From contig NZ_JAMZEA010000011.1 in NCBI RefSeq assembly GCF_024172125.1, positions 124,001 through 188,000 on the forward strand: DNA of 64,000 bases. Reading direction: 5' to 3'. How positions within the stretch are numbered: the stretch's first letter is position 1; each line of letters begins with the position of its first letter. The notes beneath the pieces were generated by a model. That model saw only the letters and a program-made list of their open reading frames with translations, had not been told where the DNA came from and did no database searches. The translations under genes were made by a program, and so were the position numbers. The DNA comes from Actinomadura rupiterrae. GTDB lineage: Bacteria; Actinomycetota; Actinomycetes; Streptosporangiales; Streptosporangiaceae. This document shows positions 17,253 to 25,192 of the stretch, one piece after another.

Positions 17253-17273
17253 GGCGACGGAGAAGAGGCACAG

Positions 17274-18035
17274 GTGGGCGGATTGAGCGCGAAGGACATC
17301 GCGGCCGTCCTGCGGAGCCGGATCTTGGACGGCTCCTACCCCCGTCGTTCGGTGCTGCCGAGTCGGCGCGCGCTGTCAGAAGAGTTCGGAACCAGTGAGA
17401 CCACGATCACGTGGGCACTGCGGCCATTGCGCCGCGAGGGACTGGTTTCGCCGGAACAGGGAAGAGGAACCATCGTGACCCACATGCCACGAATCACCAG
17501 GGATGCGCGGGATCGGTACAACGAGTCCAAGCGAGCCGACGACAGAGGCGGCTTTGCCGCCGAGGTACGGCGGCAGTCCATGACTCCCCGGTCCGAAACC
17601 GTCGTGCGCCGCGAGGTGCCCCCTGCTCGGGTGGCCGAACTGCTCGGCACGGAGCCAGAGCAAGAGGTTCTCGTGCGTTATCGCGAGATGTATGCGGACG
17701 ATGTCCTGATGCAGATCGCGCCCAGCTACATTCCCGGAGACATCGCCTTTGGGACTCAGTTGGAGGACCATACCCAACCGCAGGGCGGCATGTTGACGAC
17801 CATGCGCGAATTGGGGCACGAGGAAGTGTACGCGGACGAGTACCTCACGCTCGCTCGCGTTCCCGACCAGGATGAAATCGACCGGTTCGGGATCTCGGAG
17901 GATCAGCCGGTATTCGAACTCTTCCACCAGGCATACGACAACGCCGGGAGGGTCGTGGAAGTGTCATGGCATCGGGGCCCATGCTCTCGCTGGGCGGAGT
18001 TCATCTACCGAGTCCGGATCAAGGAACAGGACTAG
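17274..18035 (+). CDS. GntR/UTRA transcriptional regulator of the element
   Basis: 253 aa, GTG start with AGAGG 5 bp upstream. Residues about 5-70 are a GntR winged helix (DIAAVLRSRILDGSYPRRSVLPSRRALSEEFGTSETTITWALRPLRREGLVSPEQGRGTIV, read in pieces). The C-terminal half fits the UTRA ligand domain (LLGTEPEQEVLVRYREMYADD, then DEIDRFGISEDQPVFELFHQAYDNAGRVVE). In actinomycete integrative elements a GntR protein (KorSA type) represses transfer functions; the same role is likely here (inference). A 20-bp perfect terminator follows the stop. Confidence 0.9.
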   Translation: MGGLSAKDIAAVLRSRILDGSYPRRSVLPSRRALSEEFGTSETTITWALRPLRREGLVSPEQGRGTIVTHMPRITRDARDRYNESKRADDRGGFAAEVRRQSMTPRSETVVRREVPPARVAELLGTEPEQEVLVRYREMYADDVLMQIAPSYIPGDIAFGTQLEDHTQPQGGMLTTMRELGHEEVYADEYLTLARVPDQDEIDRFGISEDQPVFELFHQAYDNAGRVVEVSWHRGPCSRWAEFIYRVRIKEQD

Positions 18036-18047
18036 CCCAAGCGCCAA

Positions 18048-18091
18048 GCAGGGAGGGGCCCCAAGCCGGTCGGCTTGGGGCCCCTCCCTGC
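18048..18091. terminator. Perfect 20-bp hairpin between converging genes
   Basis: Arms 18048-18067 and 18072-18091 (left arm starts GCAGGGAGGGGCCCC) pair without mismatch around a GGTC loop. It lies 12 bp after the GntR stop and 19 bp after the stop of the opposing gene at 18111, so it can serve both directions. Confidence 0.85.
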
Positions 18092-18110
18092 GTTGCTCCC
18101 CGGACGTCAC

Positions 18111-18383
18111 CTAGAACCGCGCCTGAGAGCGTCTGAGACGCCCCCAGACGGCCCCTAGCGCGAGGGTGGCGGACAGGGTGAGCATGAGCGCTGTAACGGC
18201 GCATGAGGCGGCTTGTGAGTCGATGTCGTCTCGGCTGATGTTGTGGAGCGTGCGGCCGCCGAAGTTGACCGTGTAGGAACCGAGGAAGCTTGTGCTGATC
18301 ACGGTCCCGGCCGCGCCTTTGGGGACTGATCCCATTCCGAGCGACCGGCGCGCGGTCACTCTGTCACCACGTTTGTAGGTCAT
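18111..18383 (-). CDS. Element small protein with SH3-like barrel and membrane helix
   Basis: 90 aa from ATG 18383, which lies 5 bp after the upstream stop; an ATG at 18413 is an alternative. The N-terminal half (MTYKRGDRVTARRSLGMGSVPKGAAGTVISTSFLGSYTVNF) looks like a small SH3/KOW-like beta barrel. It is followed by a hydrophobic helix, AVTALMLTLSATLALGAVWG, and a basic tail. Function unknown; probably a membrane-bound accessory protein of the element. Confidence 0.6.
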   Translation of the reverse strand: MTYKRGDRVTARRSLGMGSVPKGAAGTVISTSFLGSYTVNFGGRTLHNISRDDIDSQAASCAVTALMLTLSATLALGAVWGRLRRSQARF

Positions 18384-18387
18384 AGGG

Positions 18388-18855
18388 TCAGGATGCTGTT
18401 TCAGGGCTGTCATGCCCACAATCATCCGGGTATTCGTCCGCTTGCGGCCGGAACTCTTCACGCAGGATGATCGCGAGAATCTGGAATGCCAGGTCATGCA
18501 GTAGCGCGCGTTCGTGGTTCATCCGGTACGTGTTCGGCGTTACGCCGTAGATGCGTGCGGCTTCTCGCCTACGCGTCTCTAGTTTCTTGAGAACGCTGGA
18601 ATCCCCGTCCACAGAAAGCGTGATGCGGAGCGCTGCCGCATCGGTTCTATTCTCCCGCTCGATTCCCCGCCGGATGACTTCCTCGGCGAGAATCGCGCGG
18701 TGTGAATAGCATTCGTCCGACGTATCGTCGGATGGGATGAGTAGGTCTATGAGCGGCCGGCCGTGCTCGAATAGACGATTGGCCCGGACGCCGTAACGGA
18801 CCACACAATGCAGACGCTCATAGATTTGGTTCGCGTCGATTCGCTGTGGGCGCAA
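18388..18855 (-). CDS. Element protein, possible DNA-binding
   Basis: 155 aa from a TTG at 18855 with AAAGGGA about 11 bp upstream. The region RRREAARIYGVTPNTYRMNHERALLHDLAFQI resembles a short helix-turn-helix segment common in actinomycete accessory proteins. The N-terminal part (QIYERLHCVVRYGVRANRLFEHGRPLIDLLIPSDD) is not recognised. Being a small basic candidate DNA-binding protein inside an element that lacks an obvious excisionase, it could be a recombination directionality factor, but that is speculation. The start codon is uncertain. Confidence 0.55.
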   Translation of the reverse strand: MRPQRIDANQIYERLHCVVRYGVRANRLFEHGRPLIDLLIPSDDTSDECYSHRAILAEEVIRRGIERENRTDAAALRITLSVDGDSSVLKKLETRRREAARIYGVTPNTYRMNHERALLHDLAFQILAIILREEFRPQADEYPDDCGHDSPETAS

Positions 18856-19357
18856 TACCCCCGTCCCTTTCTCTCCGCCCCCCGTGCGGCTACTTCCGTC
18901 CCCGTTCCGATCCCTTCACCCGGTGGGACCGACAGCCCCTGGTACGACTGTCCACGCAGCTCCACGGTTCCGTTCCCGACGGCAGTCCGAACGTTGCGGA
19001 TCGACCGGAATACCGAAACGATCAACGGAAACCCTGACTGACCTGCGTCAACACTCCCAGGTGATGCCCTCCGTTTCGCTTGCACGAAAGACTGTTCGAC
19101 GCTGAATCCACGGTACGCGCCTCCCTCCGCTTCCGTCACGTCAGTTACGACCACCGGTCAGGAGACCTCTTGACCTGGGGCGATAGCAGCATCTCGGCAG
19201 TGTTCCGGCAGACCATCCGCAGTAAGACGGCAGCACTCAGGCGAGACGAAAGCCGGGAAAACGGCGTTCATCCGGCGGGTTCGCTGATTGTTTTCCGGCG
19301 GAATACGCGGCCACGCTTGGAGGGTCACATTCGACCCTGTGAAAGGCACGATGACCC
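18856..19357. other. 502-bp non-coding divergent region of the element
   Basis: I see no convincing gene here. Several short overlapping reading frames exist on both strands but have no ribosome sites or domain-like sequence. The region separates the minus-strand accessory pair from the plus-strand transfer operon, so it should contain the transfer promoter and is one candidate place for an origin of transfer or replication. Confidence 0.5.
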
Positions 19358-19540
19358 ATGGCCGTGTACTACCGCCGGTCCATCTGGACCAAGATTCTCG
19401 CAATCCTGGTCGCCATCCCGATCGTCGCGTTCCTCGCGAACCTCACCTACCGGTGGCTGATCCCGCTCCTCCCGTTGGTAGGTGGCGCAATCCTCATCAT
19501 CGTGTTCGTCGGGCTTTTCCTCCGGCGTCGCCGGTACTGA
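19358..19540 (+). CDS. Small membrane protein of the transfer region
   Basis: 60 aa (MAVYYRRSIWTKILAILV...). Two hydrophobic stretches, about residues 10-28 and 32-54, joined by NLTYRW, and a basic end RRRRY give a two-helix hairpin with positive-inside ends. GAAAGG lies about 12 bp upstream of the ATG. It is 15 bp before the VirD4-like gene and is probably the first gene of the transfer operon. Small two-helix proteins often accompany DNA pumps in actinomycete elements, but no family was recognised. Confidence 0.7.
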   Translation: MAVYYRRSIWTKILAILVAIPIVAFLANLTYRWLIPLLPLVGGAILIIVFVGLFLRRRRY

Positions 19541-19555
19541 GCGGATGACGACGTC

Positions 19556-21793
19556 ATGATGTGGGCTCCGGCGATTGAGATCGTCACAGTCTGCCTAATC
19601 GTGTTCCTCGCGGAACTCGCCTTTCAGGCGTGGGCGTCGCGGACGTGGCGCGCGGACCTGACGGCGTTCCGGATGAGGTTTCCCGCCGATCTCGACATTG
19701 ACGACGTGACGCGCGCGTTGACCGTGCTGGCCGGTTCGACGCGTCGGCGTCCGGTCGTCTTCGAGATCCACGCGACGTCGCGCGGCATCGCGCATTACAT
19801 GCTGGTGCCGTCCACGCTCGCGCCTCGCATCATCACGACCCTCACCACCGTCTTGCCGGGAACCCGTGTGGAGGAGGACGCGGAGTATCTGACCGGTCGG
19901 CCCGCCATCCGGCTCGCGCGGGAGCTGCGCAACACGCGCGCGTGGCGGCCGCTGGCGGCAGCTCGGGGCGTGTCGGCAATCGCGGGTGTCCTGTCGGTGC
20001 TGTATCCGCTGGGACGGGGGGAAGTCGTCCGAATCCAGTGGACCATTCGCGCGACCCGCCATACCCGACTCAAAGGCGAACCCCCATCGGAACTCATCCG
20101 GGACTTCCGCGAGAAGCAGGCGTATCCGCTCCTCCAGGCGTGCGGAAGGGTCGCGGTATCGGCCCCTCACAAGGCGCGTGCGGCCCTGCTGATGTCGGGG
20201 GTACTGGAAGGCGCGGGAGTGCTCAACGCTCCCGGTGTCGCGCTCGTGAGGCGCTTCCTGCCGTCCGCCTACGTCGCGGGGAAGGTGTATCCCCGTTCCC
20301 TGCCGTTCGGCCCGTGGCCGTGCCTGCTGAACGCCAATGAAGCGGCGGCATTGGTCGCCTTCCCTACGGCGGGCATGGGCAGCATTCCGGGACTGGCGAC
20401 CGGTAGCGCGCGGCAATTGCCCGTGCCCGTGGACATGAGCCATTCCGGGCTCGTCATCGGGGAGAGCAACTATCCCGGGATGATGGGACGTCCGCTGACT
20501 CTCATGCCGGACGATCGTTTGCGGCACGCGACGATCCAAGCGCCTACCGGCGCGGGGAAATCCGAACTCATGGCACGGATGATTCTCCAGGACATCTATC
20601 AGGGATTCGGAGTCGTGCTCATCGATCCGAAATCTGATCTGGTCTCGGACATCCTTTCCCGGATTCCGGATCACCGCGTTGATGACGTGATCCTGATGGA
20701 CCCGTCCGCCGTGAGTTCACCGGCCGGTTTCAATCTCCTGCAAGGTGGCCATGACGAACTGTCGCGGGAACTTGTGGTGGATCGGGTGACGCATATCTTC
20801 TCGGAGTTGTGGCGGTCATCCTGGGGGCCGCGCACGGCCGACGTGATGCGCAACGCGCTCCTCACGCTCGTGTTCGCCAAAGCGCCGGACGGGTCCGCGT
20901 ACACACTCGTGGAGATTCCCGAACTCCTCACCAATGACGAGTTCCGCCGAATGGTCCTCCGGAAGACAAAAGTCACGCCGTCTGTCCGGCAGTTCTGGGC
21001 CGCTTACGATGCCATGAGCGACGCGGAAAGAATCCAGGTCATCGGGCCCGTCATGAACAAGCTCCGGGCCTTTACCGTGAGAACCCCACTCCGGCTCATG
21101 CTGGGCCAATCGGAAGGCGTCGATCTCGGGGAGGTTTTCCGGAACGGAAAGATTCTCCTAGTGCCGCTCTCCAAAGGCGTGATCGGTCCCGATGCCGCCG
21201 CGTTGCTAGGGTCGCTTCTCGTCGCGTCCCTGTGGCAGGAATGCCTCAACCGGACGACCGTTCCCAAGCAAGCACGGAAGCCGGTATGGGGCTATCTGGA
21301 CGAGTTCCCCGACATTCTTAAGTTCGCCGCCGGCGGAGAATTAGCGGACATTCTCGCGCAGGCGCGCGGCCTGGGCTGGGGCCTCACTCTCGCCTATCAG
21401 TATCTCGACCAACTCACCGCCGACGTAAAGGCGGCAGTTCTGGGAACGGTGCGCACACAGATCTGTTTCCAGATGGAATACAGCGACGCAAACGAAATGG
21501 CGCGCAGGTTCGCGCCGTTGGACCGGAATGACCTAGCCGGCCTCGGCGCTTACGAAATCGCGATGCGGCCCTGCATAAAGGGCCACACCGCGCCACCGGT
21601 CACCGGCTTCACCCTCCAACTCCCGGAGCCCGAATACGACCCTGAAATCCTCGCTGCGCGGTCGCTTGAGCGGTACGGAATGGACCGTCCGGCGATAGAC
21701 GCGAGCATCGCAAACCGTATCTCTCCGAGCACCGCCGAACTTCCCGGTCCGCGCTCTTACGGACAAGGGAAGAAAGGCAGCGATCCCCGATGA
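19556..21793 (+). CDS. VirD4/TraG-like conjugative DNA transfer ATPase
   Basis: 745 aa. One N-terminal membrane helix (about residues 5-28, IEIVTVCLIVFLAELAFQAW) precedes a cytoplasmic RecA-like motor. Walker A is APTGAGKSEL (about residues 328-337), followed by VLIDPKSDLVSDIL, and the Walker B region is PVWGYLDEFPDI (about 576-587) with sensor motif ILAQARGLGWGLTLAYQYLDQL. This is the pattern of type IV coupling proteins, which pull DNA through the membrane during conjugation. It is the only motor in the element and therefore the likely transfer pump. The stop overlaps the next start by 4 bp. Confidence 0.9.
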   Translation: MMWAPAIEIVTVCLIVFLAELAFQAWASRTWRADLTAFRMRFPADLDIDDVTRALTVLAGSTRRRPVVFEIHATSRGIAHYMLVPSTLAPRIITTLTTVLPGTRVEEDAEYLTGRPAIRLARELRNTRAWRPLAAARGVSAIAGVLSVLYPLGRGEVVRIQWTIRATRHTRLKGEPPSELIRDFREKQAYPLLQACGRVAVSAPHKARAALLMSGVLEGAGVLNAPGVALVRRFLPSAYVAGKVYPRSLPFGPWPCLLNANEAAALVAFPTAGMGSIPGLATGSARQLPVPVDMSHSGLVIGESNYPGMMGRPLTLMPDDRLRHATIQAPTGAGKSELMARMILQDIYQGFGVVLIDPKSDLVSDILSRIPDHRVDDVILMDPSAVSSPAGFNLLQGGHDELSRELVVDRVTHIFSELWRSSWGPRTADVMRNALLTLVFAKAPDGSAYTLVEIPELLTNDEFRRMVLRKTKVTPSVRQFWAAYDAMSDAERIQVIGPVMNKLRAFTVRTPLRLMLGQSEGVDLGEVFRNGKILLVPLSKGVIGPDAAALLGSLLVASLWQECLNRTTVPKQARKPVWGYLDEFPDILKFAAGGELADILAQARGLGWGLTLAYQYLDQLTADVKAAVLGTVRTQICFQMEYSDANEMARRFAPLDRNDLAGLGAYEIAMRPCIKGHTAPPVTGFTLQLPEPEYDPEILAARSLERYGMDRPAIDASIANRISPSTAELPGPRSYGQGKKGSDPR

Positions 21794-22833
21794 GCGACGC
21801 GAATAGCATTCGTCCCGGCTTTCGTCTCGACTTTCGGTTCGGCTTGCGTATCGCGGAACGCTGGGCACGCGCGTCTTCCCAGGTCAGCGACCCAAACGAC
21901 CGGGATGAACCGCCGACTCTCCCTACGGTGTCCCCGGACCTTTCCCGCTCCCTCCCTTCCTCTTCCCGCTCCCAACCCCCCACTCCCCCCTATTCCGGCC
22001 GCCCCCCTCGCCCCCCTTCCAAAATCGACCGTCGAACGAATTGGCTTGAAAGCCATTTCACGCCGCGAGACTGGGAGATCATCGAAACACTTTACCGTGT
22101 GAATTGCGCTACGGGGAGGCAAATCCAGCGTCTCCATTTCGCGGAACTCGCGAGCGCGCAACGCTCCACGCAATATGTCCTTCGGCGTCTCCTGCAATGG
22201 CGCGCGATCGTCGCAGACGGTGGCGCGATCGGTGGAATCCTCCGAGGTTCGGCGCAACGGATCTATTCCCTAGATCCTGCCGCGTACCGGCTGATGCGCA
22301 TGCGTGAAGGGCTTCCGGTCAAGCGAATGCGGCCCGAAATGTCACCCGTCGCGCACTGGCTTAACTGGCATTCAATCATCGTCACGGAACTGTATGTGCA
22401 ATGCCGAGAAGCAGAACGCGCGGGCACGCTCGGACTCCTCGAATTCACCACGGAACCGGCGTGTTGGTGGCCGAACGGAAACGGCGGGTTCGTGCGGCCA
22501 GACGCCTATGTGCGAATCGACGTCCCGCACTCTGACCTGTTCCAAGACTGGTGGATCGAAGTCGATACCGGAACCGAACAGATCCCGCGTGTCCGGGAGA
22601 AGTTCGCGCGATATCTGGATTACGCAGAACACGGCGGAACCGGCCCTAGCGGGCACGTGCCGCGCGTCCTCCTATCCACTCTGGAGGAATCCCGCGTCCC
22701 GGTTCTCAGGCGCGCCGTGACGCGCTTGGGGAGCAACGCCGAACATCTCATCCAGGTGATGCCGTTCGGGACGTCTGTCGCGCTTCTGAGCGCATTCGCA
22801 ACCACTCCCAGCCGAGAGGAGACCGACCAATGA
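21790..22833 (+). CDS. Replication-relaxation family protein
   Basis: 347 aa, ATGA overlap with the pump gene. After a Pro/Ser-rich linker (about residues 30-75), a winged helix typical of PF13814 is seen: LESHFTPRDWEIIETLYRVNCATGRQIQRLHF and VLRRLLQWRAIVADGG. The C-terminal part has VRPDAYVRIDVP, then WWIEVDTGTEQIPRVREKFARYLDY, a PD...ExD...K spacing that recalls the PD-(D/E)XK nuclease fold, although catalysis is not proven. Family members occur on plasmids and integrative elements and are linked to replication or conjugation. With no relaxase recognised, this protein is the best candidate for processing the transferred DNA (inference). Confidence 0.85.
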   Translation: MSDANSIRPGFRLDFRFGLRIAERWARASSQVSDPNDRDEPPTLPTVSPDLSRSLPSSSRSQPPTPPYSGRPPRPPSKIDRRTNWLESHFTPRDWEIIETLYRVNCATGRQIQRLHFAELASAQRSTQYVLRRLLQWRAIVADGGAIGGILRGSAQRIYSLDPAAYRLMRMREGLPVKRMRPEMSPVAHWLNWHSIIVTELYVQCREAERAGTLGLLEFTTEPACWWPNGNGGFVRPDAYVRIDVPHSDLFQDWWIEVDTGTEQIPRVREKFARYLDYAEHGGTGPSGHVPRVLLSTLEESRVPVLRRAVTRLGSNAEHLIQVMPFGTSVALLSAFATTPSREETDQ

Positions 22834-23186
22834 CAGACGAAGGGATCAACCTCGTGTACCGCATCGCGGTCGCGGGCGGACTCCGCAATTTGGCGTCCCT
22901 CATTGAACGACGCATGGACCTTCCCGTTCCCCGCAATGTCGAGATCAGCTATTCCGTCATCGCGGACTCTGATGAGGACGCGCGGGCGGAAGTGGACCGT
23001 ATCGCCGGAATCCTCGGAGAGACCCCCGGATACCCCTACGGCGATTCCCACTACATCGTCACGCACGATTTCGGTCCCGTGACGTATGCGGCCGTCGCGA
23101 TCACCCGCGAATACATGGACAGGTACCGCGCCGAAATGGAAGCCGAATACTCCGACCCGCGGAAGGAAACCGGGGGGTCGGAATGA
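22830..23186 (+). CDS. Element hypothetical protein in transfer operon
   Basis: 118 aa; start shares 4 bp with the upstream stop and its stop shares 4 bp with the next start. The acidic, soluble-looking sequence contains NLVYRIAVAGGLRNLASLIERRMDLPVPRNVEISYSV and later REYMDRYRAEMEAEY. No membrane segment or known motif. Tight coupling implies roughly stoichiometric production with the pump and relaxation proteins. Confidence 0.75.
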   Translation: MTDEGINLVYRIAVAGGLRNLASLIERRMDLPVPRNVEISYSVIADSDEDARAEVDRIAGILGETPGYPYGDSHYIVTHDFGPVTYAAVAITREYMDRYRAEMEAEYSDPRKETGGSE

Positions 23187-23539
23187 AGACGCTCCGGACC
23201 CTCACGGGGCACGTGAACGCGCCGTTCGACCGGATCACCTCACCGCATTTCGCGCGGGAACTCCACGGGCTCAGCCAAGCGTTCATGGCGCTTCTCGCCG
23301 GATTCGCGGTCACTGCGTGGATCGTCGCCGAACCACACATCGGCCTCATTCTCTGCGTCCTGGGCATCGCGGCCGTTCCGCCTGCGTGGCTCATCGCGAC
23401 CCTTACCGCACGTATGGCGCTGGAAGTCGCCATGGTGATCCTTTCGATTCACCAGGAATTCAGTAGGCAAACCCATTCCACCTCGCTCCGCATCACCGAA
23501 TCCGCGACCGGCCCGACCGGAAAGGAACTCGAAGAATGA
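23183..23539 (+). CDS. Two-helix membrane protein (DUF4282-like)
   Basis: 118 aa, ATGA overlaps at both ends. Two membrane helices (about residues 36-52 and 54-75) are followed by an amphipathic stretch, TARMALEVAMVILSIHQEF. The order of helix hairpin, charged Arg-Glu segment and hydrophobic helix recalls the DUF4282 family (inference). A second gene of similar layout lies at 24372, suggesting a paralogous pair of membrane subunits flanking the secreted-type protein. Confidence 0.72.
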   Translation: MKTLRTLTGHVNAPFDRITSPHFARELHGLSQAFMALLAGFAVTAWIVAEPHIGLILCVLGIAAVPPAWLIATLTARMALEVAMVILSIHQEFSRQTHSTSLRITESATGPTGKELEE

Positions 23540-24375
23540 CCCGCATGAATCCCGAACCGGGCAGAAAATTCATTCACTGGGCAACGCGCATCCTCCCAAT
23601 TGCCGTCGCGGTCACCCTGCTGTTGGGCGGTGCCCTGTGGGGACTGTCCTCCGATGATGGGACCGACCTGAAAGGCCGCACCACCAAAATGGGACGGCTT
23701 TCACCCACCCCCACCCCGCCCCCGCATCCCGCGCCCTGCAATCCCTTCGGATGCGCGGTAACCGGCCCGAGCGTGACCGACGACTACGCCAAATCGCATC
23801 TCCTCACCTTCGCGGAACTGCGCCGGAACGCCGATATCCGGTACGAGCGTCCCGCGTCCAAAACGAACGCCCTCCCGCCGAAATCCAACGATTACCTCCC
23901 CGCCTGCGACTGGTCGCAAAAGCCGCTCGCGAGCAACCACCTTCCCGGACACACCACCTACAACCGGTACTTCAATTCGTACTGGTGGCAGTACCCGCAA
24001 TGGGCCTCCACGCCCAAGGACCGGCCGCCGCGCTATCGGTTCGTGGAGAACGTCATGACCTATACCGATCTCCTGCAAGAGGTCACCGACTGGGCAACGT
24101 TCAAGAACATGACATGCAAACGACCCGCCCCAACCAAAGCCGGAACCCTAGCCGGCTGGCAGATGTTCCGACGAAGCCAGACGATTCACTGCCTGAACAT
24201 TCACTGGCACACAAGCTATTGCAGCTTGTACGAGGACTATTTCATGCGCGGGAACGTCATCATCGCGCTTGAATGGTCCGAGGCACCGGACGACCACCAC
24301 CACGCACAACACACCGCCGATCATCTCGACAACGTCATTCTCGGCAAGTTCAACAAAGGCATGCCCACGCCATGA
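23536..24375 (+). CDS. Membrane-anchored extracellular element protein
   Basis: 279 aa, ATGA overlaps at both ends. One N-terminal helix (about residues 15-38, ATRILPIAVAVTLLLGGALWGL) after a positive start, then a Pro-rich spacer (SPTPTPPPHPAP) and an extracellular domain of about 200 residues rich in Trp and Tyr (YFNSYWWQYPQWAS). At least six Cys are present (CNPFGC, ACDW, MTCK, HCLN, YCSLY), which suggests disulfides outside the cell. No family recognised. Its position in the transfer operon suggests a surface component of mating contact or a channel (inference). Confidence 0.75.
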   Translation: MTRMNPEPGRKFIHWATRILPIAVAVTLLLGGALWGLSSDDGTDLKGRTTKMGRLSPTPTPPPHPAPCNPFGCAVTGPSVTDDYAKSHLLTFAELRRNADIRYERPASKTNALPPKSNDYLPACDWSQKPLASNHLPGHTTYNRYFNSYWWQYPQWASTPKDRPPRYRFVENVMTYTDLLQEVTDWATFKNMTCKRPAPTKAGTLAGWQMFRRSQTIHCLNIHWHTSYCSLYEDYFMRGNVIIALEWSEAPDDHHHAQHTADHLDNVILGKFNKGMPTP

Positions 24376-24785
24376 CCACCCCCAGGAACCTCCCCCCATA
24401 CCAGCGACGCAGAAAGTCCGTCCTTCGGCTGTTGTTCTCCGGCGACTACAGCCAACACGTCACGACGCATCTGCTCACCACCGGGTATCGAATCGTCGTC
24501 ATCGCCGACGTGTTCGCCGTCCTTGTCGCGCTGTGGATCGCGTACGGCCTGCAACAGATTCGATGGATCGGTTGGGGAATTCCCGCCCTGATCTACATCG
24601 GAGCGCCATTCCTCGGCCTGCTGACGCTGGCGCTCGTACGGGTCTGGTCCGAATACCTGACCGTGATCTTCGGCATCTCGGGACGCATACATGACCTTGA
24701 CGCCAAGCTGGGCTATCTCGCTGGCCGCGCCTACGCCGCTGAGCAAGCTGCCAACGCCTCCGTTCCTCCCGACCCGCGTCCATGA
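24372..24785 (+). CDS. Two-helix membrane protein (DUF4282-like)
   Basis: 137 aa; the ATG at 24372 overlaps the previous stop by 4 bp and fixes the start over a longer in-frame reading. A basic start (PPYQRRRKSVLRLLFSGDYSQHVTTHLL) is followed by two membrane helices (IVVIADVFAVLVALWIAYGL and IPALIYIGAPFLGLLTLALV) and the segment RVWSEYLTVIFGISGRI. The layout matches the gene at 23183, so the two are probably distant paralogues. Confidence 0.75.
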   Translation: MTTPRNLPPYQRRRKSVLRLLFSGDYSQHVTTHLLTTGYRIVVIADVFAVLVALWIAYGLQQIRWIGWGIPALIYIGAPFLGLLTLALVRVWSEYLTVIFGISGRIHDLDAKLGYLAGRAYAAEQAANASVPPDPRP

Positions 24786-25105
24786 CCGGTCCGCCCAACA
24801 ACGACGCTCAGGGACGCTCTCAGGGCCGCACCGAGAGTGAAGCCGTCTCCGCCCCGTGGGAACGGCTCATCCGGACGCTCACGGCCCTGCAACCCAGAAC
24901 CGGACCCGAACACCGGTGGCGGTCCCGCGCCCTCCAGAACGCGTCTCAGGCAGCTGCGCAAGCGGCACCGGAACTCACCTCCCAGGACGCGCGCAAATGG
25001 AGCGTGGTTCTCATCGCTCACCGCGTTCGGCTACCCGAAGTGCTGCGCCACATCCAGGCGGGCCGCATCGTGGTCGTCGTCCCCGCAGACCACGAAACCG
25101 ACTGA
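24782..25105 (+). CDS. Last protein of the transfer operon, unknown
   Basis: 107 aa, ATGA overlap with the upstream gene. It has a polar start (MTGPPNNDAQGRSQGRTESE), a Gln/Ala-rich middle (ALQNASQAAAQAAPELTSQDARKW) and a hydrophobic beta-like end (RIVVVVPADHETD). No membrane helix, no family recognised. A 20-bp perfect terminator follows 28 bp later, so the operon ends here. Confidence 0.7.
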   Translation: MTGPPNNDAQGRSQGRTESEAVSAPWERLIRTLTALQPRTGPEHRWRSRALQNASQAAAQAAPELTSQDARKWSVVLIAHRVRLPEVLRHIQAGRIVVVVPADHETD

Positions 25106-25133
25106 CCCGCCACAGACGCGCCGCCCGGACACA

Positions 25134-25176
25134 GAAAGGGAACCGCCCGGTACTCAGTACCGGGCGGTTCCCTTTC
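25134..25176. terminator. Perfect 20-bp hairpin between transfer operon and integrase
   Basis: Arms 25134-25153 and 25157-25176 (GAAAGGGAACCGCCCGGTAC and its complement) pair without mismatch around TCA. Runs of A on the left and T on the right make it a bidirectional terminator, sitting between the converging operon and the integrase gene that ends at 25193. Confidence 0.92.
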
Positions 25177-25192
25177 CTGTTCCACGCGCGGA

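Noticed and set aside
18388..18855. Recombination directionality factor
   Set aside because: Only a weak helix-turn-helix resemblance and position support this, which is not enough to name it.
18747..19154. 135-codon minus-strand frame in the element
   Set aside because: It overlaps the better-supported gene 18388-18855, has no ribosome site and shows no protein-like pattern.
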